Assembly (NCBI GenBank): GCA_049999725.1
Contig: JBNGIS010016857.1
Span: forward strand, 1-26,516
Direction of reading: 5' to 3'
Length of the DNA stretch: 26,516 nt
DNA from: Haplomitrium mnioides
Taxonomy: Eukaryota > Marchantiophyta > Haplomitriopsida > Calobryales
The notes under the pieces were generated by a model that saw only the letters and a list, made by a program, of their open reading frames with translations, searched no databases and was not told where the DNA came from. Made by a program: the position numbers and the translations under genes. Positions 10,787 to 20,419 of this stretch are shown in pieces. The number at the start of each line of letters is the position of its first letter. The first letter of the stretch is position 1.

Positions 10787-11020
10787 GGCTTCAAAAGAGT
10801 GAATAAGAGCATATGCATTTGCCAAATTCTCCAATGATTCCCAAGTGGTCTCATGGAGAGGATAGCCATTTCAACAAACTAAATATTCAACAATCTTACA
10901 AGGATCACGACGACAAGTATGTTTCTTCAAGAGTTTCTCAACCTCAAACTCTTCATGACCGTCAATAAGTTCAAGTGGCAGAGAGAGGTCTTGTGAAAAA
11001 GTAAGAAAATGTAGTGGAGC
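10787..11020 (-). pseudogene. Chromodomain of copy 1 (C-terminus of integrase)
   Basis: The reading is EFEVEKLLKKH, then KIVEYLVC, a TGA stop, and NGYPLHETTWESLENLANAYALI. This matches the chromodomain pattern of an E-V-E start, a V-E-Y-L-V strand, G-Y-P, T-W-E and E-N-L. In chromoviruses this module steers integration toward marked chromatin. The TGA sits where the conserved tryptophan of the aromatic cage (normally TGG) is expected, so one G-to-A change would explain it. The N-terminal half lies in an open frame reaching 11,059. The presence of this domain assigns the element to the chromoviruses. Confidence 0.78.
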
Positions 11021-11379
11021 GAGGGACAAAGGCATAAAGTCAGGAAACATAAAACACATGATAAATCTTCATGTGAGAAGGTAAGATCAAGCGATAGGCA
11101 TTTTCATCAATTCAAGTAGAAATAGAAAAGCATCTAATGAAGAGAGCACTGATCTTTTGAGGGAAAAGTAGAGGAAGATTGGTGGTGGAGAATCAAATAT
11201 GATCACCCACCAAAAAGGTCATCTCTTGGCGATGAGCATCAACATATTTTTTTTATGATTGCGAGCAACCTCTACCTTATCCTTGGCATGTTGCATGCAT
11301 TTATGTACTTGGTGAGGAAAATCATATGTGGTATAGCTCTCGGAGGGTGGAGGTGAGGCATGGAAAAGATTAGAGTGTA

Positions 11380-12015
11380 GTTAAATGTTCACCATATATA
11401 AAAAATAAAAAAAGATGTAGCATGGGTAGAATTATTTAGGGAGTTTTTGAAAGAGAACTCGACAAGAGGTAACAACCAATTCTATTTGTTTTGCTCTTCC
11501 AAGGTTAAAGCTTGTAGCACGAACTCAATAGTGCAGTTGGTTTGTTTAGTTTTACTATTAGATTGTAGTGATAGGGAGTTGCATGTCTAACTTTGTTTTT
11601 AATGAAACAAATATAATGCACTAAAATATATTGGTGAGTTGAGTGCCATGATTAGAAATAATGATTTTAGAGATACTATAATAAGAGTAGATAGCTTCCA
11701 AATATATTCGTGATGATTTAGGTGTTATCACTCATTTGGTCATTGGACAAATGTGAATCATTTTACTAAGCTTTTCCACAAAAACCACAATATTATTATA
11801 GCCATTAGAAGTGCAAGGCAACTCACTTACAATATCTATACTTGCATATTCCCATTGTTGATTTGGGATGGGTAATGATTGTAATAAGCCTCCACACTTT
11901 AGATTGGTTCATTTGTTATATTGACAAACTAAGCAACTACAAACACATTCCTCAATATTGATGTGCATCTTGGGCCAATAGTAAACTTGTTTAAGATTTT
12001 CCAACGTTAACTCAA
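11380..12015 (-). pseudogene. Integrase of copy 1
   Basis: The zinc-binding half is visible as YWPKMHINIEECVCSCLVCQ, with the C-x2-C pair and the YWP start typical of gypsy integrase. It is followed by GGLLQSLPIPNQQWEYASID and IVSELPCTSNGYNNIVVFVEK, the start of the catalytic core with its first Asp in SID. Further on, QSNSKTKQTNCTIEFV corresponds to the region around the catalytic Glu, where lysine stands in a place usually held by Glu in gypsy elements. Stops and at least one frameshift break it. The enzyme would join element DNA to the genome. Spacing from RT and RNase H upstream is normal. Confidence 0.85.
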
Positions 12016-12359
12016 TGGCAACATGAAGTCATGTGCTTCATACAAAACTTAAGTGTGTAGCTTAACATTATTATGAATCCATATCTTATCTTGGAAGAAA
12101 ACTAGTTCTCTCACTGCTTTCACCAATTTCTTTTGTTGTTTGAGATGAAATCTTCATCTTACTTCACAACAACCAACATCTCTATCCACCATATACGATG
12201 AATAGTAATTTCAGAAAAGATATTGAGTTGAGGCATTTGTGTAAAAGCATATGTAATTTGTCGTTTCCTTGCTATATGAACCATTTTCATGTGGAAACAT
12301 TGCCACTACTTAGCCCATTTTATATACCATTTTGAGAGCTTTTTTGTGTTTCTAGATAG

Positions 12360-12750
12360 ACTAAGGTTTGTAACAATCGGTTTGTAGATTAAGGTCTACA
12401 AAATTGGTAACTCTTAGCGTTTTATTGTGTGGTAGCTTTTTTATGTGTTGCTCAACTTTTTTGAAAATAAAGCAGGATGATGCCAACCATCCTCCTACTC
12501 TTGTTGTAAAACATCACCCATAGCTATTCTAGATACATCAGCGAAAGCATGACTTGTCATCTTGAGTCATACAATTTTAGAATAAGAGTATGAAAAAGCA
12601 ATTTCTTCAATGTTTGAAACATTGATTCTTCTATAGCTCCCAATTTCCACATATGGTTTTCTTGAGCAAGTTGGTCAATGGTTGGTATATTTGTGCAAAA
12701 CCTTTTACAAATCTTCAATAGAATCGGTAAGACCCAAAAATCCTCTTAGT
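12360..12750 (-). pseudogene. RT-RNase H connection and RNase H of copy 1
   Basis: GFLGLT and, after a one-base shift, RFVKGFAQIYQPLTNLLKK give the conserved connection at the end of gypsy RT. Downstream, FADVSRIAMGDVLQQE, a stop, EDGWHHPALFSKKLSNT follow the pattern of the RNase H start, but the Asp of the usual DASG motif is displaced or lost. A weak match, FVDLNLQTD, suggests the later TDH segment. Stops and frameshifts are frequent and identification becomes weaker toward the C-terminus. Confidence 0.65.
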
Positions 12751-12942
12751 TGGGTTGGATCTGTATGGGCTTCTTACTTTTGAATAGCCTATACTTTCTC
12801 AAGCATAGCTTGAATTCTTGCCATGCTCATACAGTGATCTACATAGTCAACCTCCCTCTTTCCAATTTCAAATTTTTATATATAACTTGTGATCTCAAGG
12901 TATCTTTAATATATTACAAAAGCAAAGGTGTTGTTGATGCTT

Positions 12943-13310
12943 TTAAAGGTTTTTGCTGTAAATAACAGCATCATCTAAAAAGAAAATAACAAACTTATCC
13001 AAGTGAAAGCTGAAAATATCATTTACAAGACTTATAAATGTTGTAGGAGCATTAGTTAATCCAAAAGACATAACAAGATACTCAAAATGCCCACATAGAC
13101 TTTGAAAAGTTGTTTTTTCCAGCTTTGGTAATTTGGATTTGATTATATCCGCTTTTGAAATCCAACTTTGTAGAGTAGTTTTCTTCTTGAAGTTGATCAA
13201 AAAAATCATCCATTCGTAGCAATGGATCCCTATTTTTTTTTATTGTTTGTTGATTGAGTGTTCGACATTCAATGCACATTCTCATGCTCCCATCATTCTT
13301 TTTCATAAAT
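12943..13310 (-). pseudogene. Reverse transcriptase of copy 1
   Basis: Two overlapping frames give the RT core. The first reads KKNDGSMRMCIECRTLNQQT, then LLRMDDFFDQLQEENYSTKLD and FKSGYNQIQI. The second reads HFEYLVMSFGLTNAPTTF and VNDIF, then FVIFFLDDAVIYSKNL. These match gypsy RT motifs in order: K-x-D-G-S-x-R, the catalytic Asp in KLD, F-G-L-T-N-A-P, and the YxDD box as FLDD, with both box Asps intact. A frameshift joins the halves near 13,120. RT copies element RNA into DNA. The nucleotide sequence is clearly related, on the opposite strand, to 23,096-23,450. Confidence 0.95.
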
Positions 13311-13599
13311 AGTACTAATGCACAGTAAAGAGATATGTTTGGTCAAATAAATCCTTTTAACAATTCAATGATTTGACTTTTGCATTCTTCTAATTTGTGA
13401 TCATGCAAAAAAACATCATGAAACTTTTCTAAAACACATTTGAGTTCTTGTAAACCATTTGCTTTTAATCCTTGTGATTGGTCTTAAACTCACGTACAAG
13501 TTCTATAAACACCACATCTTGCCTCTTGATTACATTTGCTTTGATAATATATAAATGTAGGTGCCTTGAATAAAATCGTATCCGATCTTTCCAAATCTT

Positions 13600-13925
13600 C
13601 CACTAAGATGTAGTTAGTGCTTTCTTTCTCTGTTCTACTTGTGCATTATGCCTTCTCAACCACTTCACCCCTGAAAAGGAATCGTATCTCACCAATGTGG
13701 TGATCTTCCAATCCAATTTCTCATTATAGATGCCAATATGTAGGGCTATACTTTGGGACAATTGTTGAATTGGTTCCCTATGGCTATTTGTCATTTCTAC
13801 CACCTAGGGCTCCTTTTTTTCAAGCAGCAATTCCAACTTCATTGCCATGATTTATGATAAGTAATTTTCTTCTACTTTAGAGTCTACCAAAATTCATATT
13901 GCTCATCATTTTCTCTATCCATCAA
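13600..13925 (-). pseudogene. Aspartic protease of copy 1
   Basis: ILVDSK (about 13,876-13,893) stands where the ILVDSG active site of gypsy protease is expected, so the glycine next to the catalytic Asp is Lys here. After a stop, an open frame (13,603-13,803) includes YDSFSGVKWLRRHNAQVEQ, which corresponds to the FDVILGMDWL-like C-terminal end of the protease. The enzyme would process Gag-Pol. The Gly-to-Lys change and the stops mean it is inactive. It lies between gag and RT as expected. Confidence 0.65.
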
Positions 13926-14129
13926 CCACAATTAATTCTCCATCTTTTGTTTTTCCATGTGATAGATTCAATTTTGCCGTATACTTCCTCGTCTTGTTTC
14001 TTTCTCTCAACAAAACCATAAGGCTCTTTTATTGGATCCTATAATTTCCTTAATGTTTTTCATCAACTTTAGTGTTAATATTGTGAAAAGACCATTGAAA
14101 TACTCACTCTAGATTTCTTTTCAATGCTT

Positions 14130-14950
14130 TGCAATTTCATGCCTTGTGCTCTATTTTCCCACAATTACAACATATTCAAGTTTCTCAATGATCCTTTATC
14201 CTCCTTTCTTGAACATTTAGGGATCCTATTTGTTGGTGATTTGGGTAGTTGAAATCTCCTCTTCTTCTTATATTTCCCCTAGTTTGCATAATCTAAGTTC
14301 AATCATTTGAGCAAATGAAATAACTTCATTTACATCCTTTGAGTTTCTCATCATCTTCTCTTCTAATGTTTATTGTGAACCCTTGTAAGAATTTGTCAAG
14401 GGCCTCAACTAAACTCATGTCTTCAATTTGAACTTGTATACTTTGAAACACTTCAATGTATTTAACAATGACTCCTAGTTGCTCCAATTCCCAAAGCTTA
14501 ATTCTTATTGTTAAAATTTAGTCAACTACTTTGAAGTTTGGCAACAAAACTTTTTGAAGTTGTTCCACAAAAGATGTTCTCCTCGTGCATTTATTTGTTG
14601 CTCCCATCATTGTAGCCAAATAGAAGCGGGCTTTGTAAGAAATGATCCTACAATTGTGAGGCATTTGAATAATATGATATGTAAGCTTCCATTCAATAAA
14701 CCCATTCTTCTACAAAGCCAACCATGCAACTTTCATCATAGGGTTCTAGATTTTATGACTTGCTCATTTTCTAAAGTAAGGTCAGTTCCTTTCTTAGTTT
14801 TTTTTTTCTTTGTATTCTTATTTTCACCATCTCTTCCATTAACATGTTGGTTTGTTGTTGGCTAGATATAAGAGCGACTTGAAGTTCTTCAAAATTTTCC
14901 ATCATCCAAACTTGTTCTTCTAGATTGCTTGAGTTTATCTTGTTGATTTG
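14130..14950 (-). pseudogene. Gag of copy 1 with zinc knuckle
   Basis: The N-terminal side reads NLEEQVWMMENFEELQVALISSQQQTN, a helical stretch usual for chromovirus Gag. After frame changes, EEWVYXMEAYISYYSN resembles the capsid-like W-x-x-x-x-E-x-Y-F segment. Near the end, CCNCGKIEHKA, a stop, NC keeps the C-x2-C-x4-H-x4-C knuckle spacing (about 14,133-14,176), with a stop inside the knuckle. Gag would package element RNA. Several stops and shifts make it a pseudogene and I could not place the start codon. Confidence 0.68.
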
Positions 14951-15263
14951 TTGTCACAACTTCACCACCACTAGCTTACAAAAAAAAACATGTAAACATT
15001 CCAATTATAAAGAATAGGTAAAATAAATGGTTCATTTGATGTTAACACTAAATCACAAAACCTCTCTCCAAACTTACAAACAAGAAAATCTTGTTGCATT
15101 CATAGAGGTTACTTGAATAGAAATATGGCACTTGAAGTTGAACTCTTCTACATGAGTTTGGTTCAAATCTATTTGATACCTACCATAAAATATAAGTAGC
15201 ACACTCTTATATTACACTATGATTTCCTACAAGTAGGAAAACATGTCTTTAGATTCCAGTTCA
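14951..15263. other. Junction zone between gypsy copy 1 and the copia element
   Basis: AT-rich sequence with no protein motif. On the minus strand it lies 5' of copy 1 gag, so it may be leader or LTR remnant. No PBS-like word could be found. The left end of the copia element must fall in or near this zone, but no TGTTGAAATG LTR start is present. Confidence 0.5.
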
Positions 15264-16193
15264 AACGATAAAGTCATCGTAGCAGAACTTCATCGATTCA
15301 AAGGTGTTCACTGGTGGAAGACAAAATTGAAGAGTTTGTAGGGCAGGTCGAATCGCAGGAGATTGCAGGTCAAGAAGACATCGTTTGTAGGTCAGGAAGA
15401 AATCAAGGAGTTTGCTGCTAAAGAAAAAAATCTGTCCGCTGGTGAAGATGAAGTCAAAGGAGGCTGGTTGAGGACGAATTGAAGGAGGGGTTCTGATTCG
15501 TGAGTGAAGAACATTCGAAGAAGGTAGAGGTAGAGTCGAAGCGGACGTTGAGGGAGTCTGCTTGTCGAGTTGCTGGAGCAAAAAATCTCAGCGTTCTTAT
15601 TCGATGGTGAAGAACAATCAAAGAAGGCAAAGGAGGTCTTCTAGGAGAGGCGCTGCTACGGAAATTCCAGCAGGAATTGAAGGGGTTCTTTTTCTGATTT
15701 GTGGCTGAGGAAGAATTTGCTCGTGAAGAAGCATTGAAGTAGTGAGGGTAGCATTCAAGCAGAGATCAGTTCAGTAAGCAGCAATTAAGAATCAAGAGTC
15801 TTCATTTTTTTTGTTGAAGCAGAATCAAATCAAAGAGCATGCAGCAATCGAAGAGCTGAAAAAACAGAGTGCACAAGACAAAGTCAATATATCTGATTGA
15901 AGTGTGTGTATGTGGATTGATCTGACTCTATTTGAAGAAGAGAGCAGATCTGTGTTGAAGAAGGATCTATAAGCAGAGCTGGTCTTTGTTGGAAATCATT
16001 GATTGGAGAGGCATCAGTAGGGATCAGCAGGCCACAATTCTTCTCAAAAGCAACAATTAAGGTCTGTATGTTTTGTTATATGCAGTTATAAGACAGAAAT
16101 CTCCTACATAAGCTCAGAATCAAATACCTGAAATCCCTCAAACCTGAAATTGTACAAAGTCAATATTACAATTCACTTAAGCTAGCACGGAAG
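15264..16193 (+). other. Purine-rich leader upstream of copia gag
   Basis: The 930 bases before the gag ATG are rich in gaag and aagaa words with stops in all plus frames. A long untranslated leader is normal in plant copia elements, but the tRNA primer-binding site and LTR end expected at its left edge are absent. An open frame of 106 codons on the opposite strand is a by-product of this composition. Confidence 0.6.
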
Positions 16194-17041
16194 ATGGCAG
16201 ATGGAATCTCCCAGATAGTTGGTGAGAAATTGACTGAAAACAATTATAATATTTGGTCAATCAGAATGACCAATTTTATAAAAGGGAGAGGGTACTGGGA
16301 TTTCATCACATGAGATGAAGTTGAACCAGTGTTAGCCCGTCCCCATCCAATGAGGAGATGCATGCCTTCAAAATGCATGTAGAGAAGGTCCATAAACTGC
16401 TGTACTGGCTAACCATCAAAGTCGGTGACATGATGATGGGTTATGTGTCAGCAACTAAGGCACCCAAGGAGGCTTGGGACATCCTGAAGGAGAGATATGC
16501 CATCACGTCAGATGCAAGGAAGCTGGCATTACAGATGGAATTTTTTAATTTGCAAAAGGAAAAAATGAATGTAAATGCTTTTGCCTTGAAGATCAAATCA
16601 CTAGCTGAGTAGTTAGAAAATGTTGGAGAAGAAGTGAAGGAGAGTGCTATGGTGGCAGTTTGCCTGAATGGTTTAGGCAAAGAGTATAAATAGTTCAAAA
16701 CATCAATGAGAACGAGAGAAGGAACTACATCATTTTCACAGTTGATTGCCATGCTAGTGGCAGAAGAACTTGACATTGGAGGAGGTGCCTCAAGTAGTCA
16801 AGAACAAGCATTCTACTCTAATAGAGGTAGAGGAAGAGGAGGTAGAAGCTATGGTAGGAGTAATGCTGGCAGAGGTCGTTCAAACGACAATGCGCAAAAT
16901 CAACATCATCAATCAAACCAGTTTGGTGGTAGAGACCAATTCAGAGGCAGGGGGAGTAACAAAGGACGTGGAAGCCAACCACAACATTTAGGGAGAAACT
17001 GCTATTACTGTGGTAAGCCACGTCACATGGCAAAAGATTGC
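16194..17041 (+). pseudogene. Copia Gag
   Basis: The ATG at 16,194 starts MADGISQIVGEKLTENNYN, followed by WSIRMTNFIKGRGYWDFI, a typical copia Gag N-terminus. The frame hits TGA at 16,311, and a one-base loss near 16,353 moves the reading to the next frame. The Gag body then follows: HKLLYWLTIKV, KAPKEAWDILKERYA, NLQKEKMNVNAFALKIKSLAE. TAG stops occur at 16,610 and 16,691. A Gly/Arg-rich linker leads to the zinc knuckle CYYCGKPRHMAKDC (C-x2-C-x4-H-x4-C, all four ligands intact) just before a TAA at 17,042. Gag forms the particle and binds RNA through the knuckle. The damage makes it non-functional. Confidence 0.92.
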
Positions 17042-17042
17042 T

Positions 17043-17580
17043 AAAAAAAAACAAAATGACATGAGAAACAACAGAGTGCAGGGGAACTATACAAGTTCCA
17101 GCAAGGCAAACAATGAGATATTGTTTTTCATGCAGCATGGATACTCATTTGTAGAGTATAGGAAGCAAAACAATGATGGAGATAAGTGGTTTGTTGATTC
17201 TACATGTTCTAATCACATGACAGGCCACGGAGAGTGGTTTAAGGAAACCAGAAATTTGAGTACACCTGGTTATGTGGAGACATGTGATTCTACTATGCAT
17301 CCTATCCATCAGATTGGCAGCATACCAATAGTACTGGAGAATGGCAAAACAAAGTGCCTATCTAATGTGATGCATGTGGCAATGATTCAGAAAAATCTGA
17401 CCTCAGTTGGACAATGTGTAGAGCAGAATATGCAGGTCAGGTTTAACCCCACTGGTGTGTTTATTGAGGATTGGGGAAACAATTGTAACCTCATCACAAA
17501 AGGAAGTAGGAGTGGCATGATGTTCACATTGGATGTGAGCATGACTGAAATTTTTGAAGCCATGTTTGTACACAATATGG
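17043..17580 (+). pseudogene. Copia protease and spacer to integrase
   Basis: Pol begins one base out of frame with Gag, after the run of nine A that follows the knuckle. The active site is WFVDSTCSNHMTG, with the catalytic Asp at 17,196. The usual D-S/T-G triad reads D-S-T here; related copia elements tolerate variation at that place, so this alone does not prove loss. The stretch GSIPIVLENGKTKCLSNVM and HVAMIQKNLTSVGQ continues the protease fold common to copia. No stop occurs between 17,043 and 18,170. The protease would release Gag, integrase and RT from the polyprotein. Confidence 0.9.
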
Positions 17581-17582
17581 GA

Positions 17583-18392
17583 GCTGTGTCAAACATAGAG
17601 ATATGGCACAAAAGGATTGGGCATGTTAATGTTCAAAAGTTGAGGAATATGCATGGCTCAGGGGTAGTTAGTGGGCTGCCTAAGTTCAAAGTAGAAGGAA
17701 TGCAGAAAATCTGTGAAGTATGCCAGTTTGGTAAACAGGCAAGGCAAACATTCCCCCATGATGCATATGTGGTAATGAAGCCACTTGAGGTGGTACATTC
17801 AGATGTGTGGGGTCTAACAAAAACAGGATCCATTGGAGGGTGTACATACTATGTGACCTTCACTGATGATTACTCCAAAAAAATCTGGATTTATTTCATG
17901 AAGCAGAAGAGTGAAGTGTTTGATCACTTCAAACATTTTAGAGCTATGGTGGAAAAAGAGAAGGGGCAGCAAATCAAGTGCCTGAGATCAGATGGTGGAG
18001 GAGAATATTTCTCCACAGAATTCTGCACCTACCTACAAAGAGAGGGGATTAAAAGGCAGCAAACATGCAGGTATACACCTCAACAAAATGAAGTTGCTGA
18101 AAGGAAGAACCGACACATAGTAGAGGTGGCAAGAGCATTGATGAATGAAAAGAATATGCCACACTATTATTAAACAAAAGCAGTGTCTACTACTATTTAT
18201 ATTATGAACAGAACACCTACAGCTACAGTTCATGGCATGACACCAAAAGAGAAGTTTACAGGGAGATGCCCAGACATTTCACACTTGAAAGTGTTTGGCT
18301 GTATTGCTTATGTCCATGTACCAGCTGAGACATGCAGCAAGTTAGATCCAAAAGCTGAAAAGTGTGTCTTCATTGGATATTTAAATGAGTAG
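17583..18392 (+). pseudogene. Copia integrase (zinc domain and catalytic core)
   Basis: The GAG-pre-integrase zinc domain is complete: His at 17,607 (IWHKRIGH), a second His five residues on, and C-x2-C in ICEVCQFGKQ. The catalytic triad is intact: Asp in HSDVWG (17,802), Asp in LRSDGGGEY (17,991) and Glu in VAERKNR (18,099), with 35 residues between the last two, the D-D35-E spacing. TAA at 18,171 stops the frame soon after. The same frame resumes with VFGCIAYVHVPAE and KCVFIGYLNE, the copia integrase C-terminal segment, before TAG at 18,390 and TAA at 18,399. Apart from these stops it is well preserved. Confidence 0.95.
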
Positions 18393-18401
18393 AAAGGGTA
18401 A

Positions 18402-19022
18402 AGGTGCTATTGTCCTACTACACGCATGCTGAGGGTGAGTAGAGATGTAGTATTTGATGAGTTAAGTACTTGGTACGGGCAGAAATCGATTGATGACACA
18501 AGTGAGACAAATGGAAAGCAGGTTGTGTTAGAACCAATTCAGCAAACGCAAATATTAAGTGGACCATATGGTGAAGGCAACAGTAGTGGGAGCACTGGTA
18601 CATGGCAAGGAAGGCTGCGCAGGAATTTGGAGCAGCATACTCCAAATAACTCTCAATCTGAAATGTCTCTAGGAGAAGGAGGCAGTGGTGATTTTGAAAC
18701 TCTAGATGAAGAACTGAGATTACTCTCAACCTCAACATCAAGCCAAAAACAAAAGGAGCAGCAAGTACAAAGCATACCTTTGCGTAGAAGAGATAGGGTG
18801 AAGTACCCTGTAGACAGGTTGATACACACACGAGCGTTTGTAGCACATCATGCATATATGGTGCAAGTAATCACTGAGAAAGAACCTGTCATATTTGAGG
18901 ATGCTATAGGAGATTAGAGATGGGAAGCTGCAATGGTAGAAGAGATGGAAGCTCTTTAGAAAAACCAGACTTGGGAGCTGGTTGATTTACCCGAAGGGAA
19001 GAAAGCAATCGAATGCAAATAG
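18402..19022 (+). pseudogene. Copia integrase-RT linker
   Basis: In the same frame as the rest of pol, TTRMLRVSRDVVFDE closes the integrase C-terminal module. A low-complexity Ser/Gln/Glu-rich linker follows, then SIPLRRRDRVKYPVDRL, then KEPVIFEDAIGD with TAG at 18,915. The RT start follows: RWEAAMVEEMEAL, TAG at 18,957, KNQTWELVDLPEGKKAIECK, and TAG at 19,020. All three are single-substitution stops in an otherwise readable frame. Confidence 0.88.
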
Positions 19023-20372
19023 GTCTACAAGTTGAAGAGGAGTGAAGATGGCAACATAAGCAGATTTAAGGCCAGGTTAGTGGCCAAGGGGTATGCCCAA
19101 ACTCATGAGATAGACTATGAGGAGACCTTTAGCTCTGTAGCAAGAATGACAACCATTCGGGCAATTATAGCACTAGCTGCATCGAAAAAGTGGACTTTGC
19201 AACAAATGGATGTAAAAAATGCATTTCTGCATGGGGAGCTTGAAGAGGAGGTGTACATGGTACAACCACCTGGTTTTGTTGATTTGGAGCATTCAGATCA
19301 GGTATGCAAGCTGAAGAAGGCACTATATGGATTGAAGAAAGCACCTCGAGCATGGTCTAACAAGATAGGTGAATATCTTGTTTCAGTAGGCTTCAAGGTG
19401 TCAGAGGCTGATTATTCTCTGCATGTAAGGAAAATAGAGAAAGGTATGATGCTCATTCTGATCTATGTAGATGATTTGATTATGACAGGAGGGAGTGAGC
19501 AAGATATTGCTGAAGTGAAGAAATTGTTGCAACAAAAGTTTGCCATGAAGGATCTTGGTGAGTTACGACATTTCCTTGGAATTGAGGTGATTAAAACAGA
19601 GCAGGGAATATGGATGATCCAGAGGCAGTATGCCTTGGATATGCTGGCCAAATATGGCATGACAGGTTGCAAACCGATTGCAACTCCCTTAGATCAGAAT
19701 ACAAAAATGATCGGTCATGAAGGATTGTTGATTGAGGATCCAACAGGGTTCAAACAGATAGTAGGCAGCCTGATTTACATTACCATCACCAGACCAGATC
19801 TAAGTTATGATGTAGGTCTGGTAAGTCAGTTTATGCAGGAACCAAGGAAGCAGCATTTGGATGTAGTGCGCAAAATTTTTTGGTATGTAAAAGCTACACT
19901 TCAGTATGGGCTGTTTTATGACAGCAACAACAAATTTGAGCTTTTTGGTTTCATAGATGCAGATTGGGCAGGAAGTGCCAGTGATAGGAGGTCCACTAGT
20001 GGCTTTGTTTTTTCATTTGGAAGTGCTGGAATTGCTTGGAGCACCAAAAAGCAACCTATAGTTGCTTTATCGAGTACGGAGGCTGAATACTGGGGGGCAG
20101 CCATGGCCACCTGTGAGGTAATGTGGTTACTGAAATTATTACAGGATTTGGATGTCAGAGTGGAGGAACCAACGAAGGTTCATTGCAACAATATTAGCAG
20201 TATTCAATTGGCTAACAATCATGTTTTTCATGCACGTTCAAAGCACATTGAGGTGCATTATCATTTTGTGAGAGAGAAAGTGTTGGCCAAGGTGATTGAT
20301 CTGCTGTATGTCAGCACTGAAGGACAAATTGCTGATATTTTTACGAAGGTGTTGGGCGCCAAAAAGTTGTAG
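19023..20372 (+). pseudogene. Copia reverse transcriptase and RNase H
   Basis: A 446-codon uninterrupted stretch holds the main RT and RNase H. RT motifs in order are FKARLVAKGYAQ, DYEETFSSVARMTTIR, QMDVKNAFLHGEL (catalytic Asp), QVCKLKKALYGLKKAPRAW, and the YVDD box in LILIYVDDLIM (Asps at 19,470 and 19,473). RPDLSYDVG and HLDVVRKIFWYVKAT lead into RNase H: GFIDADWAGS, RSTSGFVF, ALSSTEAEYWGA. The later conserved HCDN motif reads HCNN, so one catalytic Asp is Asn. The domain ends RSKHIEVHYHFVRE and IADIFTK. TAG at 20,370 cuts the usual KFRRQLGV tail, which still reads through in frame. It is the best preserved coding sequence in the window. Confidence 0.96.
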
Positions 20373-20410
20373 AAATTCAGACGACAACTTGGTGTACAGA
20401 TGTTGAGCTC

Positions 20411-20419
20411 GAGGGGGAG
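20411..20419 (+). other. Copia polypurine tract
   Basis: gagggggag immediately precedes TGTTGAAATG. It primes plus-strand synthesis and marks the left edge of the 3' LTR. Confidence 0.88.

Larger units (their letters stand above)
10787..14950 (-). mobile_element. Degenerate Ty3/gypsy chromovirus (copy 1)
   Basis: On the minus strand the domains run gag, protease, RT, RT-RNase H connection, RNase H, integrase and chromodomain, the standard chromovirus order. Spacing is close to that of an intact element, about 4.2 kb from gag to chromodomain. Every domain carries stops or frameshifts, so it is long dead. Neither LTR is securely identified: a purine tract at 10,492-10,579 and the AT-rich stretches on both sides are candidates. 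Its RT is the closest relative in the window of the plus-strand RT at 22,770-23,550. Confidence 0.87.

Noticed and set aside
15261-15581. 106-codon minus-strand open frame
   Set aside because: It is the complement of the purine-rich copia leader. The Ser/Pro/Leu-rich composition follows from base composition.
17190-17235. Protease D-S-T instead of D-S-G as proof of inactivation
   Set aside because: Copia proteases vary at the third place of this triplet, so it is only noted.
18418-18855. 145-codon minus-strand open frame
   Set aside because: Shadow of the copia integrase-RT linker, which is clearly coding in the plus frame.
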